Shown here piece after piece: positions 8,205-17,347 of a stretch of 64,000 bases of DNA. The notes under the pieces are model-generated. The model was given only the letters and a program-made list of their open reading frames with translations. It was not told the origin of the DNA and did not search any database. Positions within the stretch are counted from its first letter, which is position 1, and every line of letters begins with the position of its first letter. Source of the stretch: Lewinellaceae bacterium (GTDB taxonomy: Bacteria > Bacteroidota > Bacteroidia > Chitinophagales > Saprospiraceae). Both the position numbers and the translations under genes were made by a program. Where the stretch lies: assembly GCA_020636105.1 (NCBI GenBank), contig JACJYL010000002.1:806001-870000 (forward strand). Direction: 5' to 3'.

Positions 8205-9894
8205 TTAACACATAGCCACATAGCTCCCGGAGCAAACATTTTGCAAAACGCTTCTTTATGTTCTTTGTGACTTTGTGGTGCTTTTTAACACATAGCCACA
8301 TAGCTCCCGGAGCATACATTTTGCAAAACGCTTCTTTATGTTCTTTGTGACTTTGTGGTGCTTTTTAACACATAGCCACATAGCTCCCGGAGCAAACATT
8401 TTGCAAAACACTTCTTTGTGTGCTTTGTGACTTTATGGTGCTTTTTAACACATAGCCACATAGCTCCCGGAGCATACATTTTGCAAAACGCTTCTTTGTG
8501 TGCTTTGTGACTTTGTGGTGCTTTTTAACACATAGCCACATAGCTCCCGGAGCATACATTTTGCAAAACGCTTCTTTATGTTCTTTGTGACTTTGTGGTG
8601 CTTTTTAACACATAGCCACATAGCTCCCGGAGCAAACATTTTGCAAAACACTTCTTTGTGTGCTTTGTGACTTTATGGTGCTTTTTAACACATAGCCACA
8701 TAGCTCCCGGAGCATACATTTTGCAAAACGCTTCTTTGTGTGCTTTGTGACTTTGTGGTGCTTTTTAACACATAGCCACATAGCTCCCGGAGCATACATT
8801 TTGCAAAACACTTCTTTGTGTTCTTTGTGACTTTGTGGTGCTTTTTAACACATAGCCACATAGCTCCCGGAGCATACATTTTGCAAAACGCTTCTTTGTG
8901 TGCTTTGTGACTTTGTGGTGCTTTTTAACACATAGCCACATAGCTCCCGGAGCATACATTTTGCAAAACACTTCTTTGTGTTCTTTGTGACTTTGTGGTG
9001 CTTTTTAACACATAGCCACATAGCTCCCGGAGCATACATTTTGCAAAACGCTTCTTTGTGTGCTTTGTGACTTTGTGGTGCTTTTTAACACATAGCCACA
9101 TAGCTCCCGGAGCATACATTTTACAAAACGCTTCTTTGTGTGCTTTGTGACTTTGTGGTGCTTTTTAACACATAGCCACATAGCTCCCGGAGCATACATT
9201 TTACAAAACGCTTCTTTGTGTGCTTTGTGACTTTGTGGTGCTTTTTAACACATAGCCACATAGCTCCCGGAGCATACATTTTACAAAACGCTTCTTTGTG
9301 TGCTTTGTGACTTTGTGGTGCTTTTTAACACATAGCCACATAGCTCCCGGAGCATACATTTTACAAAAACTTCTTTGTGTGCTTTTGTGACTTTGTGGTG
9401 CTTTTTAACACATAGCCACATAGCTCCTGGAGCATACATTTTGCAAAACCTTCTTTGTGTTCTTTGTGACTTTGTCGTGCTTTTTAACACATAGCCACAT
9501 AGCTCCCGGAGCATACATTTTACAAAACGCTTCTTTGTGTGCTTTGTGACTTTGTCGTGCTTTTTAACACATAGCCACATAGCTCCCGGAGCAAACATTT
9601 TGTAAAACGCTTCTTTGTGTGCTTTGTGACTTTGTGGTGCTTTTTAACACATAGCCACATAGCTCCCGGAGCATACATTTTGCAAAACGCTTCTTTGTGT
9701 GCTTTGTGACTTTGTGGTGCTTTTTAACACATAGCCACATAGCTCCCGGAGCATACATTTTGCAAAACGCTTCTTTGTGTGCTTTGTGACTTTGTGGTGC
9801 TTTTTAACACATAGCCACATAGCTCCCGGAGCATACATTTTGCAAAACACTTCTTTGTGTGCTTTGTGACTTTGTCGTGCTTTTTAACACATAG
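8205..9894. repeat. Tandem array: 21 copies of an 80-bp unit plus a partial copy
   Basis: Units begin with AACACATAGCCACATAG at 8207 and recur every 80 bp (8287, 8367, 8447 ... 9327, 9407), with one 79-bp unit (9407-9485), then at 9486, 9566, 9646, 9726 and 9806. A 9-bp partial copy starts at 9886. Each unit contains GCTCCcGGAGC, usually a perfect palindrome TTTTGCAAAA, and two outer segments, CACATAGCCACATAG and CTTTGTGACTTTGTG, that pair at 12 of 15 positions. Each unit could therefore fold as a long imperfect hairpin. Units 2-4 (8287-8526) and 5-7 (8527-8766) are identical 240-bp blocks, units 8-9 and 10-11 are identical 160-bp blocks, and units 12-14 are identical. The unit length is not a multiple of 3, and reading frames on either strand close within about 70 codons, so it is not coding. 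Confidence 0.97.
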
Positions 9895-10314
9895 ATCCAA
9901 AAAAATTACCGGTTTTTATCGCACTTTAAATTCCATTTCTTTACAGACCTTTAATTATTTAATGATAATTACTGTTGTTTTTATTTTTCAGACAGCCCGC
10001 CAGATTTCTTTTTAAACAGATTTTATTGTCTGTTTTTACCCCCGAAAAATATATGTAAAACGATAGAAATTAACGACACCCCATCTATACAAACAATTGA
10101 TTTTAAACTAATTAAATATAAATTTTGAACAAATAACACTTTTGTTCCAACAGTCAAAAACAGCCCCATATTTGACCTTAATACATTATAGATCATGCAA
10201 CCAGGTTTTCATTAAACTGATAAAAATCATCCACCATGATTGACAAAACTCAAATAACCCCAAACTTAATCACCTTAATTTCGAGCCATAATTTTCAACA
10301 AAAACTTCATTTTT
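9895..10314. other. AT-rich leader region upstream of ppdK
   Basis: About 420 bp without a credible ORF between the tandem array and the dikinase gene. It is strongly AT-rich and must contain the ppdK promoter, but I cannot fix a TTG/TAnnTTTG pair with correct spacing. TAATTTTC about 30 nt before the ATG is a degenerate -7 candidate. Confidence 0.5.
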
Positions 10315-13080
10315 ATGGATGCTATAAAATATGTTTACACCTTTGGAGGAGAATTCACAGAAGGAAATAGTAAGATGAAGGAACTCCTGGGTGGTAAAGG
10401 AGCCAACCTCGCAGAAATGAACCTGATTGGCGTTCCTGTCCCTCCGGGATTCACCGTAACGACCGAAGCCTGCAACAATTATTACAAGGCGGGAAAAGAA
10501 AAAACGATCCTCGCATTGACTGCCCAGGTGGAAAAAGGCGTGGCTATTGTTGAAAAGATTACGGGTAAAACACTTGGTGATCCCGAAAATCCTTTATTAC
10601 TTTCCGTACGTTCAGGTGCCAGAGCTTCCATGCCAGGTATGATGGACACCGTTTTGAATCTCGGTATGAATGATAAAGTGGTGGAAGGTTTTGCCAAAAA
10701 ATCCAACCCATGGTCTGCATGGGACTCTTACCGTCGTTTCATTCAAATGTATGGAGACGTGGTGATGGGCTTAAAACCCGAAACAAAAGACGACATCGAT
10801 CCTTTCGAAAAGATCATGGATTATATTAAGGAAGAACGCGGCATTGAATCCGATACGGATTTTACTGTTGACGACCTAAAACTTATCTGCAATACTTTCA
10901 GAAACAAGATCAAGGAAAAAACCGGAAAAGATTTTCCTCAGGATCCCTGGGAACAACTTTGGGGTTCCATCACCGCCGTATTTGACAGCTGGATGAACAA
11001 CAGGGCAATCACCTACCGTCGTTTAAATGGCATCCCTGCTGAATGGGGAACAGCCGTTAATGTACAGGCTATGGTATTTGGAAATATGGGTAACGACTCC
11101 GCTACCGGTGTGGCTTTTACCCGTGACCCTGCAACAGGAGAAAACATCTTCACCGGGGAATACCTCATCAATGCACAGGGAGAAGACGTTGTGGCCGGCA
11201 CCCGTACGCCTCAGCAAATCACTCTGGAAGGTTCAAAAAGATGGGCAAAATTAGGGGGCATTGCAGAAACAGAGCGTAAGGAAAAATATCCTTCTCTGGA
11301 AGAAGTCATGCCTGAAATTTACCAGGAACTCAACGAGTACCAGGACAAACTCGAACAACACTACAAGGATATGCAGGACCTCGAGTTTACCATCCAGGAG
11401 GGTAAACTCTGGATTTTGCAAACCCGTAATGGAAAACGTACCGGCTTGTCAATGGTAAGAACCGGAATGGAAATGCTCAGGGAAGGCATGATTACTGAAA
11501 AGGAAGCCCTCATGCGTATGGATCCATACAAATTGGACGAATTGCTGCACCCTGTTTTTGATAAAGAATCCGCTGCAGAAGCAGTGGAATTGACCAAAGG
11601 TCTGCCTGCCTCTCCGGGAGCTGCCTCCGGCCAGATCGTTTTCTCCGCGGATGATGCCGTTGAATGGGCTGCCAAAGGAAAAACAGTGATCCTCGCAAGA
11701 ATTGAAACTTCTCCTGAAGATATCCACGGACTCGAAGTGGCTGCAGGCATTCTAACCGCCAGAGGTGGTATGACCTCCCATGCTGCTGTAGTGGCTCGCG
11801 GCATGGGCAAATGCTGTGTCTCCGGTGCAGGGGAAGCGCATATGAACTATGCCGAAAAAACGCTGCATATCGGGGATCGTTATCTCAATGAAGGAGACTG
11901 GATTTCCCTCAACGGAACTACAGGACAGGTGTTCCTGGGCAAAATAAAAACAGAAGAAGCCAGCCTCGTGGAAGAATTTGGAGAATTGATGGATCTTTCC
12001 GATAAATACGCAAAACTTGCTGTTAGAACCAACGCTGATACTCCTCATGACGCAACGGTTGCAAGAAATTTCGGAGCCACAGGTATTGGACTTTGCAGAA
12101 CGGAACATATGTTCTTCCAGGAAGAACGTATCCTTCCGATTCGGGAGATGATCGTCGCCGAAACCCTGGAAGAAAGGGAAAAAGCACTCAACAAGATTCT
12201 TCCTTTCCAGCGTGAAGATTTTGAAGGCATCTTCGAAGCTATGAACGGCCTGCCGGTAACCATCCGTTTGCTCGATCCTCCTTTGCATGAATTCCTGCCA
12301 CAGACCAAGAAGGCCCGTATCGAAATGGCCAAGGATCTTGGCATTAGCGAAGAACGTGTAGAAGAACTCGTAGCCGACCACGAAGAATCCAACCCGATGT
12401 TCGGGCACAGAGGTTGCCGCTTGAGCAATACCTTCCCTTCCATCACCAAAATGCAAAGCCGTGCCATCATCGAGGCTGCCCTAAACCTTAAACAAAAAGG
12501 TATTTTGGTGTATCCTGAAATCATGGTACCGCTGGTAGGGATAAAAGCAGAGCTCGAATTGCAAAAAAACATCATCGTGTCAACGGTTGAAAAAGTATTC
12601 GAAGAGCGCAACGAACGCATCGACTACAAAGTAGGAACGATGATCGAAGTCCCCCGAGCTACTGTTGTTGCTAATGAGCTGGCAGAAATTTCAGACTTCT
12701 TCTCCTTCGGAACCAATGACCTTACACAGATGACCTTCGGATTTTCCCGCGATGACGTAGGACATTTCCTCCCGGTTTACATCCAAAAAGGCATTGTACC
12801 TAACGATCCTTTTGAATCCATTGATCAGAATGGAGTAGGCAGCCTGGTAAAACTTGGAGTTGACAAGGGCAGATCTGTAAAGGAAAATCTCAAGATTGGA
12901 GTTTGCGGTGAACATGGCGGAGATCCTGCTTCGGTAGAATTCTTCCATAGAAGCGGCCTCAATTATGTAAGTTGTTCTCCATTTCGCGTTCCCATTGCAA
13001 GGCTCTCCGCAGCCCAGGCAGCTATCAAATTTCCAAACAAGGAAGTGAAATTAGAAGAAGAACTTGCTTTCATGGTTTAA
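10315..13080 (+). CDS. ppdK: Pyruvate, phosphate dikinase
   Basis: This 921-residue enzyme interconverts pyruvate, ATP and phosphate with phosphoenolpyruvate, AMP and pyrophosphate in the cytoplasm. The N-terminal ATP-grasp domain contains GGKGANLAEM near residue 27. The swivelling phosphohistidine domain has GGMTSHAAVVARGMG with the catalytic His at residue 489. The C-terminal PEP-binding barrel has FGTNDLTQMTFGFSRDD and KIGVCGEHGGDP with the catalytic Cys at residue 864. The length and domain order are normal for the family. The ATG at 10315 is preceded by a long AT-rich leader and the gene is followed by a clear terminator, so it is likely a single-gene transcript. It would serve gluconeogenesis or pyrophosphate-linked glycolysis. 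Confidence 0.98.
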   Translation: MDAIKYVYTFGGEFTEGNSKMKELLGGKGANLAEMNLIGVPVPPGFTVTTEACNNYYKAGKEKTILALTAQVEKGVAIVEKITGKTLGDPENPLLLSVRSGARASMPGMMDTVLNLGMNDKVVEGFAKKSNPWSAWDSYRRFIQMYGDVVMGLKPETKDDIDPFEKIMDYIKEERGIESDTDFTVDDLKLICNTFRNKIKEKTGKDFPQDPWEQLWGSITAVFDSWMNNRAITYRRLNGIPAEWGTAVNVQAMVFGNMGNDSATGVAFTRDPATGENIFTGEYLINAQGEDVVAGTRTPQQITLEGSKRWAKLGGIAETERKEKYPSLEEVMPEIYQELNEYQDKLEQHYKDMQDLEFTIQEGKLWILQTRNGKRTGLSMVRTGMEMLREGMITEKEALMRMDPYKLDELLHPVFDKESAAEAVELTKGLPASPGAASGQIVFSADDAVEWAAKGKTVILARIETSPEDIHGLEVAAGILTARGGMTSHAAVVARGMGKCCVSGAGEAHMNYAEKTLHIGDRYLNEGDWISLNGTTGQVFLGKIKTEEASLVEEFGELMDLSDKYAKLAVRTNADTPHDATVARNFGATGIGLCRTEHMFFQEERILPIREMIVAETLEEREKALNKILPFQREDFEGIFEAMNGLPVTIRLLDPPLHEFLPQTKKARIEMAKDLGISEERVEELVADHEESNPMFGHRGCRLSNTFPSITKMQSRAIIEAALNLKQKGILVYPEIMVPLVGIKAELELQKNIIVSTVEKVFEERNERIDYKVGTMIEVPRATVVANELAEISDFFSFGTNDLTQMTFGFSRDDVGHFLPVYIQKGIVPNDPFESIDQNGVGSLVKLGVDKGRSVKENLKIGVCGEHGGDPASVEFFHRSGLNYVSCSPFRVPIARLSAAQAAIKFPNKEVKLEEELAFMV

Positions 13081-13102
13081 TTGTTTTGTGATATAATAAT
13101 TG

Positions 13103-13150
13103 AATACCAGACTTAGGGCGATATGTTGTCAGAAGTCTGGTATTTTTTTT
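13103..13150 (+). terminator. Intrinsic terminator of ppdK
   Basis: AATACCAGACTT (13103-13114) pairs perfectly with AAGTCTGGTATT (13133-13144) and is followed by a run of T to 13150. It lies 22 bp after the ppdK stop. Confidence 0.92.
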
Positions 13151-13190
13151 GGAAATTTCTTATCTTAGCCAATACTAAATTAAACAACCC

Positions 13191-13571
13191 ATGGCTACAA
13201 CCGTCGAAAAAATAATGGCCTCCCCGGTCGTCACGACCACCCTGGATTCAACTACCGGTTACGTCAGGGAATTGATGGAAAGAAAGCATGTAAGTGCCAT
13301 CCCTATCGTAGCCCTCGAGGATGAAACAATAAACCTGTTAGGCATTGTCACCAACAGGGATTTGAGGGGCGTAAAAGACGAAAGTACTGACGTGGAATTT
13401 ATCATGTCGCGGCGCATCAAATCCGTGAGCAAAGAAACCACTCTACGTGAAGCCGCCAGGAAAATGATAGAAAGCGAAATGCACCATCTTGTGGTGATAG
13501 AAAAAGAAAAAGTGGTGGGGATCATTAGTTCCATGGATTTTGTAAAAGCAGTGGCTGACGGAATGATTTAA
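13191..13571 (+). CDS. Tandem CBS-domain protein
   Basis: A 126-residue protein consisting almost entirely of two CBS domains: the first begins VEKIMASPVVTTTLDSTTG and ends in LLGIVTNRDLRGV, and the second begins VEFIMSRRIKSVSKETTL and ends in KVVGIISSMDFVKAV. CBS pairs bind adenine nucleotides and act as energy sensors, often regulating enzymes in trans. No catalytic domain is fused. The gene lies just downstream of ppdK but behind its terminator. TATCTTAG at 13161-13168 is a near match to a -7 element about 25 nt before the ATG. A regulatory link to the dikinase is possible but not shown. Confidence 0.9.
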   Translation: MATTVEKIMASPVVTTTLDSTTGYVRELMERKHVSAIPIVALEDETINLLGIVTNRDLRGVKDESTDVEFIMSRRIKSVSKETTLREAARKMIESEMHHLVVIEKEKVVGIISSMDFVKAVADGMI

Positions 13572-13603
13572 GGCCGGCACTACACATCAACTTCCTTTTG
13601 CTA

Positions 13604-13680
13604 AAAATATTCCCGGACAATAGCCTATCTCTGGAAAATCAGGGGTAACTTGAAGTTATCCCTTTGGGAATATTTTCTTT
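13604..13680 (+). terminator. Nested hairpin after the CBS gene
   Basis: AAAATATTCCC (13604-13614) pairs with GGGAATATTTT (13666-13676). Inside it, GGGGTAACTT is directly followed by AAGTTATCCC, which would pair apart from one G-T. The outer stem is followed by a pyrimidine-rich CTTTTGCT. It probably ends CBS transcription, but the size and nested stem are more elaborate than a usual terminator. Confidence 0.5.
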
Positions 13681-13803
13681 TGCTACAAACGATTTCTTCT
13701 TCACAAACCTAAAATTTTAAGAAAATTTAACCGAAAGAAAACGCGTCTTTTTTCTCACTTTCCCTATTTTCACACCTCATTTTCAGAAAACACCTATTCA
13801 ACC

Positions 13804-14979
13804 ATGCATAGAATATCCGCAGATTACGTATTCCCCGTCTCAAGCCCTCCCATAAAAGACGGAGTCCTCATTTTGGATAAAGACGGAAAGGTTCTGGAAG
13901 TCGGACACCAAAAGGACTATGATTCTGCCAGTCTCGATATACATATAGGGGTTTTGGTTCCCGGGTTTGTGAATACGCATTGCCACCTGGAGCTTTCCCA
14001 CATGAAAGGAATAGTGAATACAGGTACAGGATTGCTTCCATTCCTGGTGGATGTAGTCACCCAAAGGGAGTTTCCAATGGAAGAAATTTTGGATGCCATA
14101 AGCAAGGCCGATGCTCAAATGGAAGAAGAAGGTATTGTCGCGGTAGGAGATATCTCCAACAAAGTGGATACGGCTAAAGCAAAGGAACAAAGCAATATAC
14201 GCTATTACACCTTTGTGGAGATGTTCGATTTTTTGCAAAACGAAAGAGCACAAGCTACCTACGAACAATATAAAACGGTTTTTGACAATCAGAGCCGCAA
14301 TAATGGTAACCGCATCAGTTATGTTCCGCATGCACCCTATACCGTTTCCAAAGCATTATTCAACATCATCCGCGAACAAAACAACCCTAATGCCACCCTC
14401 AGCATCCACAACCAGGAAACCGCTCACGAAGACAACCTCTTTCTGAAAAAAGAAGGAGGTTTCGTTGATTTTTTTGGCGGGTTTGGAGTCACCCTGGACG
14501 ATTTTCAGCCAACCGGTCAAACAGCCATCCACTACGCCATGGATAATATGGATCCCAACCAAAGAACGCTTTTCGTTCACAATACCATGACAAGTGATGC
14601 AGACATCAAAGCCGCTCATAAGTGGAGCGACAAGGTCTACTGGGCCACCTGCGCCAACGCCAACCTGTATATCGAAAACCGCCTGCCCAACTACAAAACC
14701 TTCATCGACAACAACGCCCGCATGACCATCGGCACGGACAGCCTGACCTCCAACTGGCGGCTATCCATTCTCGATGAGATGAAAACCATCTCAAAATACC
14801 AGTCCTACGTGGATTTTGAAACCTTGCTGCGCTGGGCCACCCTGAATGGGGCCGAAGCCCTCGGTTTTGAAGACGAGCTGGGTAGCTTTGAAGTGGGCAA
14901 AAAACCGGGAGTCAATCTGCTGAATCTCAACAGCGATCTCAAAATTACCGATAAAACAAAGGTGGAGCGGTTGGTATAA
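13804..14979 (+). CDS. Aminofutalosine-deaminase-like amidohydrolase
   Basis: A 391-residue metal-dependent hydrolase of the amidohydrolase superfamily. The HxH metal site is in GFVNTHCHLELSHMKG (about residues 57-65); further ligands are likely in ATLSIHNQE and RTLFVHNTM, and the catalytic Asp in MTIGTDSLTSNW. The THCHLELSH block is characteristic of the group annotated as aminofutalosine deaminase, which converts aminodeoxyfutalosine to dehypoxanthine precursor in the futalosine route to menaquinone. No other mqn gene is present here, so the pathway role is inferred from family resemblance; related deaminases act on other purine-like substrates. The ATG at 13804 was chosen because the N-terminal HRISADYVFP strand matches the start of the family's beta-sandwich. 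Confidence 0.8.
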   Translation: MHRISADYVFPVSSPPIKDGVLILDKDGKVLEVGHQKDYDSASLDIHIGVLVPGFVNTHCHLELSHMKGIVNTGTGLLPFLVDVVTQREFPMEEILDAISKADAQMEEEGIVAVGDISNKVDTAKAKEQSNIRYYTFVEMFDFLQNERAQATYEQYKTVFDNQSRNNGNRISYVPHAPYTVSKALFNIIREQNNPNATLSIHNQETAHEDNLFLKKEGGFVDFFGGFGVTLDDFQPTGQTAIHYAMDNMDPNQRTLFVHNTMTSDADIKAAHKWSDKVYWATCANANLYIENRLPNYKTFIDNNARMTIGTDSLTSNWRLSILDEMKTISKYQSYVDFETLLRWATLNGAEALGFEDELGSFEVGKKPGVNLLNLNSDLKITDKTKVERLV

Positions 14980-15047
14980 ATAGGAACTTAAGCCTTGAAA
15001 AAGTTTGAAGGTTGTCCTATGAACTTTGAACCTTGCGAGGCACGAGC

Positions 15048-17174
15048 TTAAACCTCCTTCATCGACAACTGCACCCGCCCGCGCGCTATATCCACATCCA
15101 TAACCTTCACCATCACTTCCTGCTGGAGGCTCACCACATCTGCCGGATTTTTGACGAATTTGTTGGCTAATTGCGAGATATGCACCATTCCACCGGCTTT
15201 GATACCAATATCCACAAAGGCCCCAAAGTTGGTAATATTGTTGATGATGCCAGGGATCACCATGCCGATCTGGAGGTCTTCGATGGACTTAATGTTTTCG
15301 GCAAATTGAAAAGACCTTGCACTGCCACGCGGGTCAAGCCCAGGTTTGGCAAGCTCTGACAGGACATCTTTGAGCGTTGGAAGGCCTACGGTTTCTGTAA
15401 TGTATCGTTTTAAATCAATCTGCTTGCGCAGGCTTTCGTCTTTGATGAGATCTTCTATGGTACACCCAAGATCCGCTGCCATTTTTTTGACTATGGGATA
15501 GGTTTCGGGGTGTACAGCGGTATTGTCCAAAGGGTTTTTACCCTCGCGAATACGGAGGAATCCGGCACATTGTTCAAAAGCTTTTTCGCCCATCCTGGGA
15601 ACCTTTTTAAGTTCGGTACGGCTGGAAAACAAGCCATTCTCATTGCGGTAATCCACGATATTCTGTGCCAGGGTCGGCCCAAGCCCGGACACGTAGGTCA
15701 GGAGGTGTTTGCTTGCTGTGTTGAGATTTGTACCCACCGCATTCACACAACTCTCCACCACCCTGTCCAGGCTTTCTTTCAGCTGGGATTGATTGACATC
15801 GTGCTGGTACTGCCCTACCCCGATGGATTTAGCGTCGATTTTTACCAATTCAGCCAATGGATCCATCAATCGGCGGCCAATGGAAACGGCTCCCCTGACG
15901 GTAAGGTCCTGACTTGGAAATTCTTCCCTTGCCACGGCGGAAGCGGAATAAATGGAAGCGCCGCTTTCGTTGACCATAAAAACCTCCACAGGGCGATTGT
16001 AGTCAATGGAGCGACAAAGGGCCATGGTCTCCCTTCCCGCCGTTCCGTTCCCCACAGCAATGGCCTCAATATTGTACTTGTGCACCAGTTCCAACAAAGT
16101 TTCCTTTGCTCCGTAAACATCCTTCTGGGGCGGATGTGGATACATTACAGTATCGTACAAAAGTTGTCCGCCGGCATCCAGGCAAACGACCTTACATCCC
16201 GTTCTGAAACCGGGATCTACGCCCATGACCGCTTTTTGCCCCAACGGCGGACTCAGCATGAGCTGGCGCAGGTTTTCTGCAAACACATTGATGGCTTCCC
16301 CATCGGCCTTATCCTTGGAAATTTTCCGAAACTCCGTTTCAATGGCAGGCCCCAACAATCTCTTATAACAATCCTCAACGGCCTCTTTAACCTGACGGGA
16401 GGCGGCACCATTGCCTTTTACAAATTGCTTGTCCAGCAAAAAGACAGCATCCTCTTCCTCCGGCCCGATAGACACACGAAGAAACCCTTCTTCCTCCCCT
16501 CTCCTGATGGCCAGCATCCGGTGTGAAGGGCAATTATTCAGTCGCTCCGAATAATCAAAATAATCCCTGTATTTTGCGCCTTCTTCTTCTTTATTCCGGG
16601 CAACTTTTGCCTTGACAATGGATTCTTTTTTGAACAAAAAACGTACCCTGTTACGGGCCTTTTCATCCTCGTTTACCCATTCTGCGATAATATCACGGGC
16701 CCCCTGCAATGCCGCTTGCACGTCAGGCACCTCTTCGGTAATAAATTTTCCGGCAAGGATTTCCAAATGATCATTTTGCTGATCAAAAATGGATTGGGCC
16801 AGGGGCTCAAGTCCCTGCTCTTTGGCGATGGAAGCCCTTGTTTTTCTTTTCTTTTTATAAGGAAGGTAGAGGTCTTCAAGCGTGGTAGGATCCCAGGTAT
16901 CGTTGATCCGGCGACGAAGATCATCGGTCAGTTGTCCCTGTTCTTCAATGGCTTTGAGAATGGTTTCCTTTCGTTTGTCAAGTTCTTCCAGTTTTTTGAG
17001 TTCGCTCTGGATATCAGCAATATTGACTTCATCCAAAGAACCGGTGGCTTCTTTTCGGTAACGGGCAATAAAAGGAATGGTGGCCCCTTCTCTTAATAAA
17101 CCAATCGTACTGGAAACGCTTTGCTTGCTGAGATTTAAGGCTTCGGTAATGAGTTGAATGTGTATGTTGTCCAT
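15048..17174 (-). CDS. tex: Tex family RNA-binding transcription accessory protein
   Basis: A 708-residue protein with the full Tex layout. The helical N-terminal region includes SVSSTIGLLREGATIPFIARY. The YqgF-like RNase H fold contains GVDPGFRTGCKVV. A helix-hairpin-helix region contains TYVSGLGPTLAQNIVDYRN. A C-terminal S1 domain (about the last 75 residues) starts with IGMVIPGIINNITNFGAFVDIG. Tex is a conserved cytoplasmic nucleic-acid-binding protein linked to transcription and RNA turnover; its exact activity in this lineage is not established. The gene converges on the amidohydrolase gene. A TAnnTTTG motif lies 70 nt upstream of the ATG. Confidence 0.95.
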   Translation of the reverse strand: MDNIHIQLITEALNLSKQSVSSTIGLLREGATIPFIARYRKEATGSLDEVNIADIQSELKKLEELDKRKETILKAIEEQGQLTDDLRRRINDTWDPTTLEDLYLPYKKKRKTRASIAKEQGLEPLAQSIFDQQNDHLEILAGKFITEEVPDVQAALQGARDIIAEWVNEDEKARNRVRFLFKKESIVKAKVARNKEEEGAKYRDYFDYSERLNNCPSHRMLAIRRGEEEGFLRVSIGPEEEDAVFLLDKQFVKGNGAASRQVKEAVEDCYKRLLGPAIETEFRKISKDKADGEAINVFAENLRQLMLSPPLGQKAVMGVDPGFRTGCKVVCLDAGGQLLYDTVMYPHPPQKDVYGAKETLLELVHKYNIEAIAVGNGTAGRETMALCRSIDYNRPVEVFMVNESGASIYSASAVAREEFPSQDLTVRGAVSIGRRLMDPLAELVKIDAKSIGVGQYQHDVNQSQLKESLDRVVESCVNAVGTNLNTASKHLLTYVSGLGPTLAQNIVDYRNENGLFSSRTELKKVPRMGEKAFEQCAGFLRIREGKNPLDNTAVHPETYPIVKKMAADLGCTIEDLIKDESLRKQIDLKRYITETVGLPTLKDVLSELAKPGLDPRGSARSFQFAENIKSIEDLQIGMVIPGIINNITNFGAFVDIGIKAGGMVHISQLANKFVKNPADVVSLQQEVMVKVMDVDIARGRVQLSMKEV

Positions 17175-17243
17175 TGATACTTTTGACTTTCTGACGGGAT
17201 TGAATTGAAATTACAAACAAATTATTTTCGGTATTCGGAAGGG

Positions 17244-17251
17244 CAAAGATA
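17244..17251 (-). promoter_or_regulatory. -7 element candidate for tex
   Basis: On the minus strand this reads TATCTTTG, a perfect TAnnTTTG match, about 70 nt before the tex ATG. No TTG occurs at the standard distance upstream, so only the -7 half is supported. Confidence 0.4.
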
Positions 17252-17283
17252 AAATTTCAACGCAAAAATCAGGTATAAAAAGA

Positions 17284-17324
17284 AAACAGGTTTGCCAATC
17301 TGCAAAAGATTGACAAACCTGTTT
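17284..17324 (-). terminator. Terminator of the glucan phosphorylase gene
   Basis: AAACAGGTTTG (17284-17294) pairs with CAAACCTGTTT (17314-17324), and inside it CAATCT pairs with AGATTG around a 5-nt loop. On the minus strand it is followed by TCTTTTTATACC. It lies 24 bp after the phosphorylase stop and separates it from tex. Confidence 0.9.
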
Positions 17325-17347
17325 AATTAAAAGGAATCGGGAAATAA

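Noticed and set aside
8365..9850. Chain of minus-strand ORFs of 64-105 codons in the tandem array
   Set aside because: They are the three frames of the 80-bp unit read in turn; because 80 is not divisible by 3 each frame closes after about one cycle. No start signal, and composition follows the DNA repeat.
8205..9894. CRISPR array
   Set aside because: The units are directly joined 80-bp repeats with no unique spacers, and no cas gene is in the window.
14990..15045. Terminator between the amidohydrolase and tex genes
   Set aside because: The AAGGTT/AACCTT similarity there does not make a stable continuous stem and no T-run follows.
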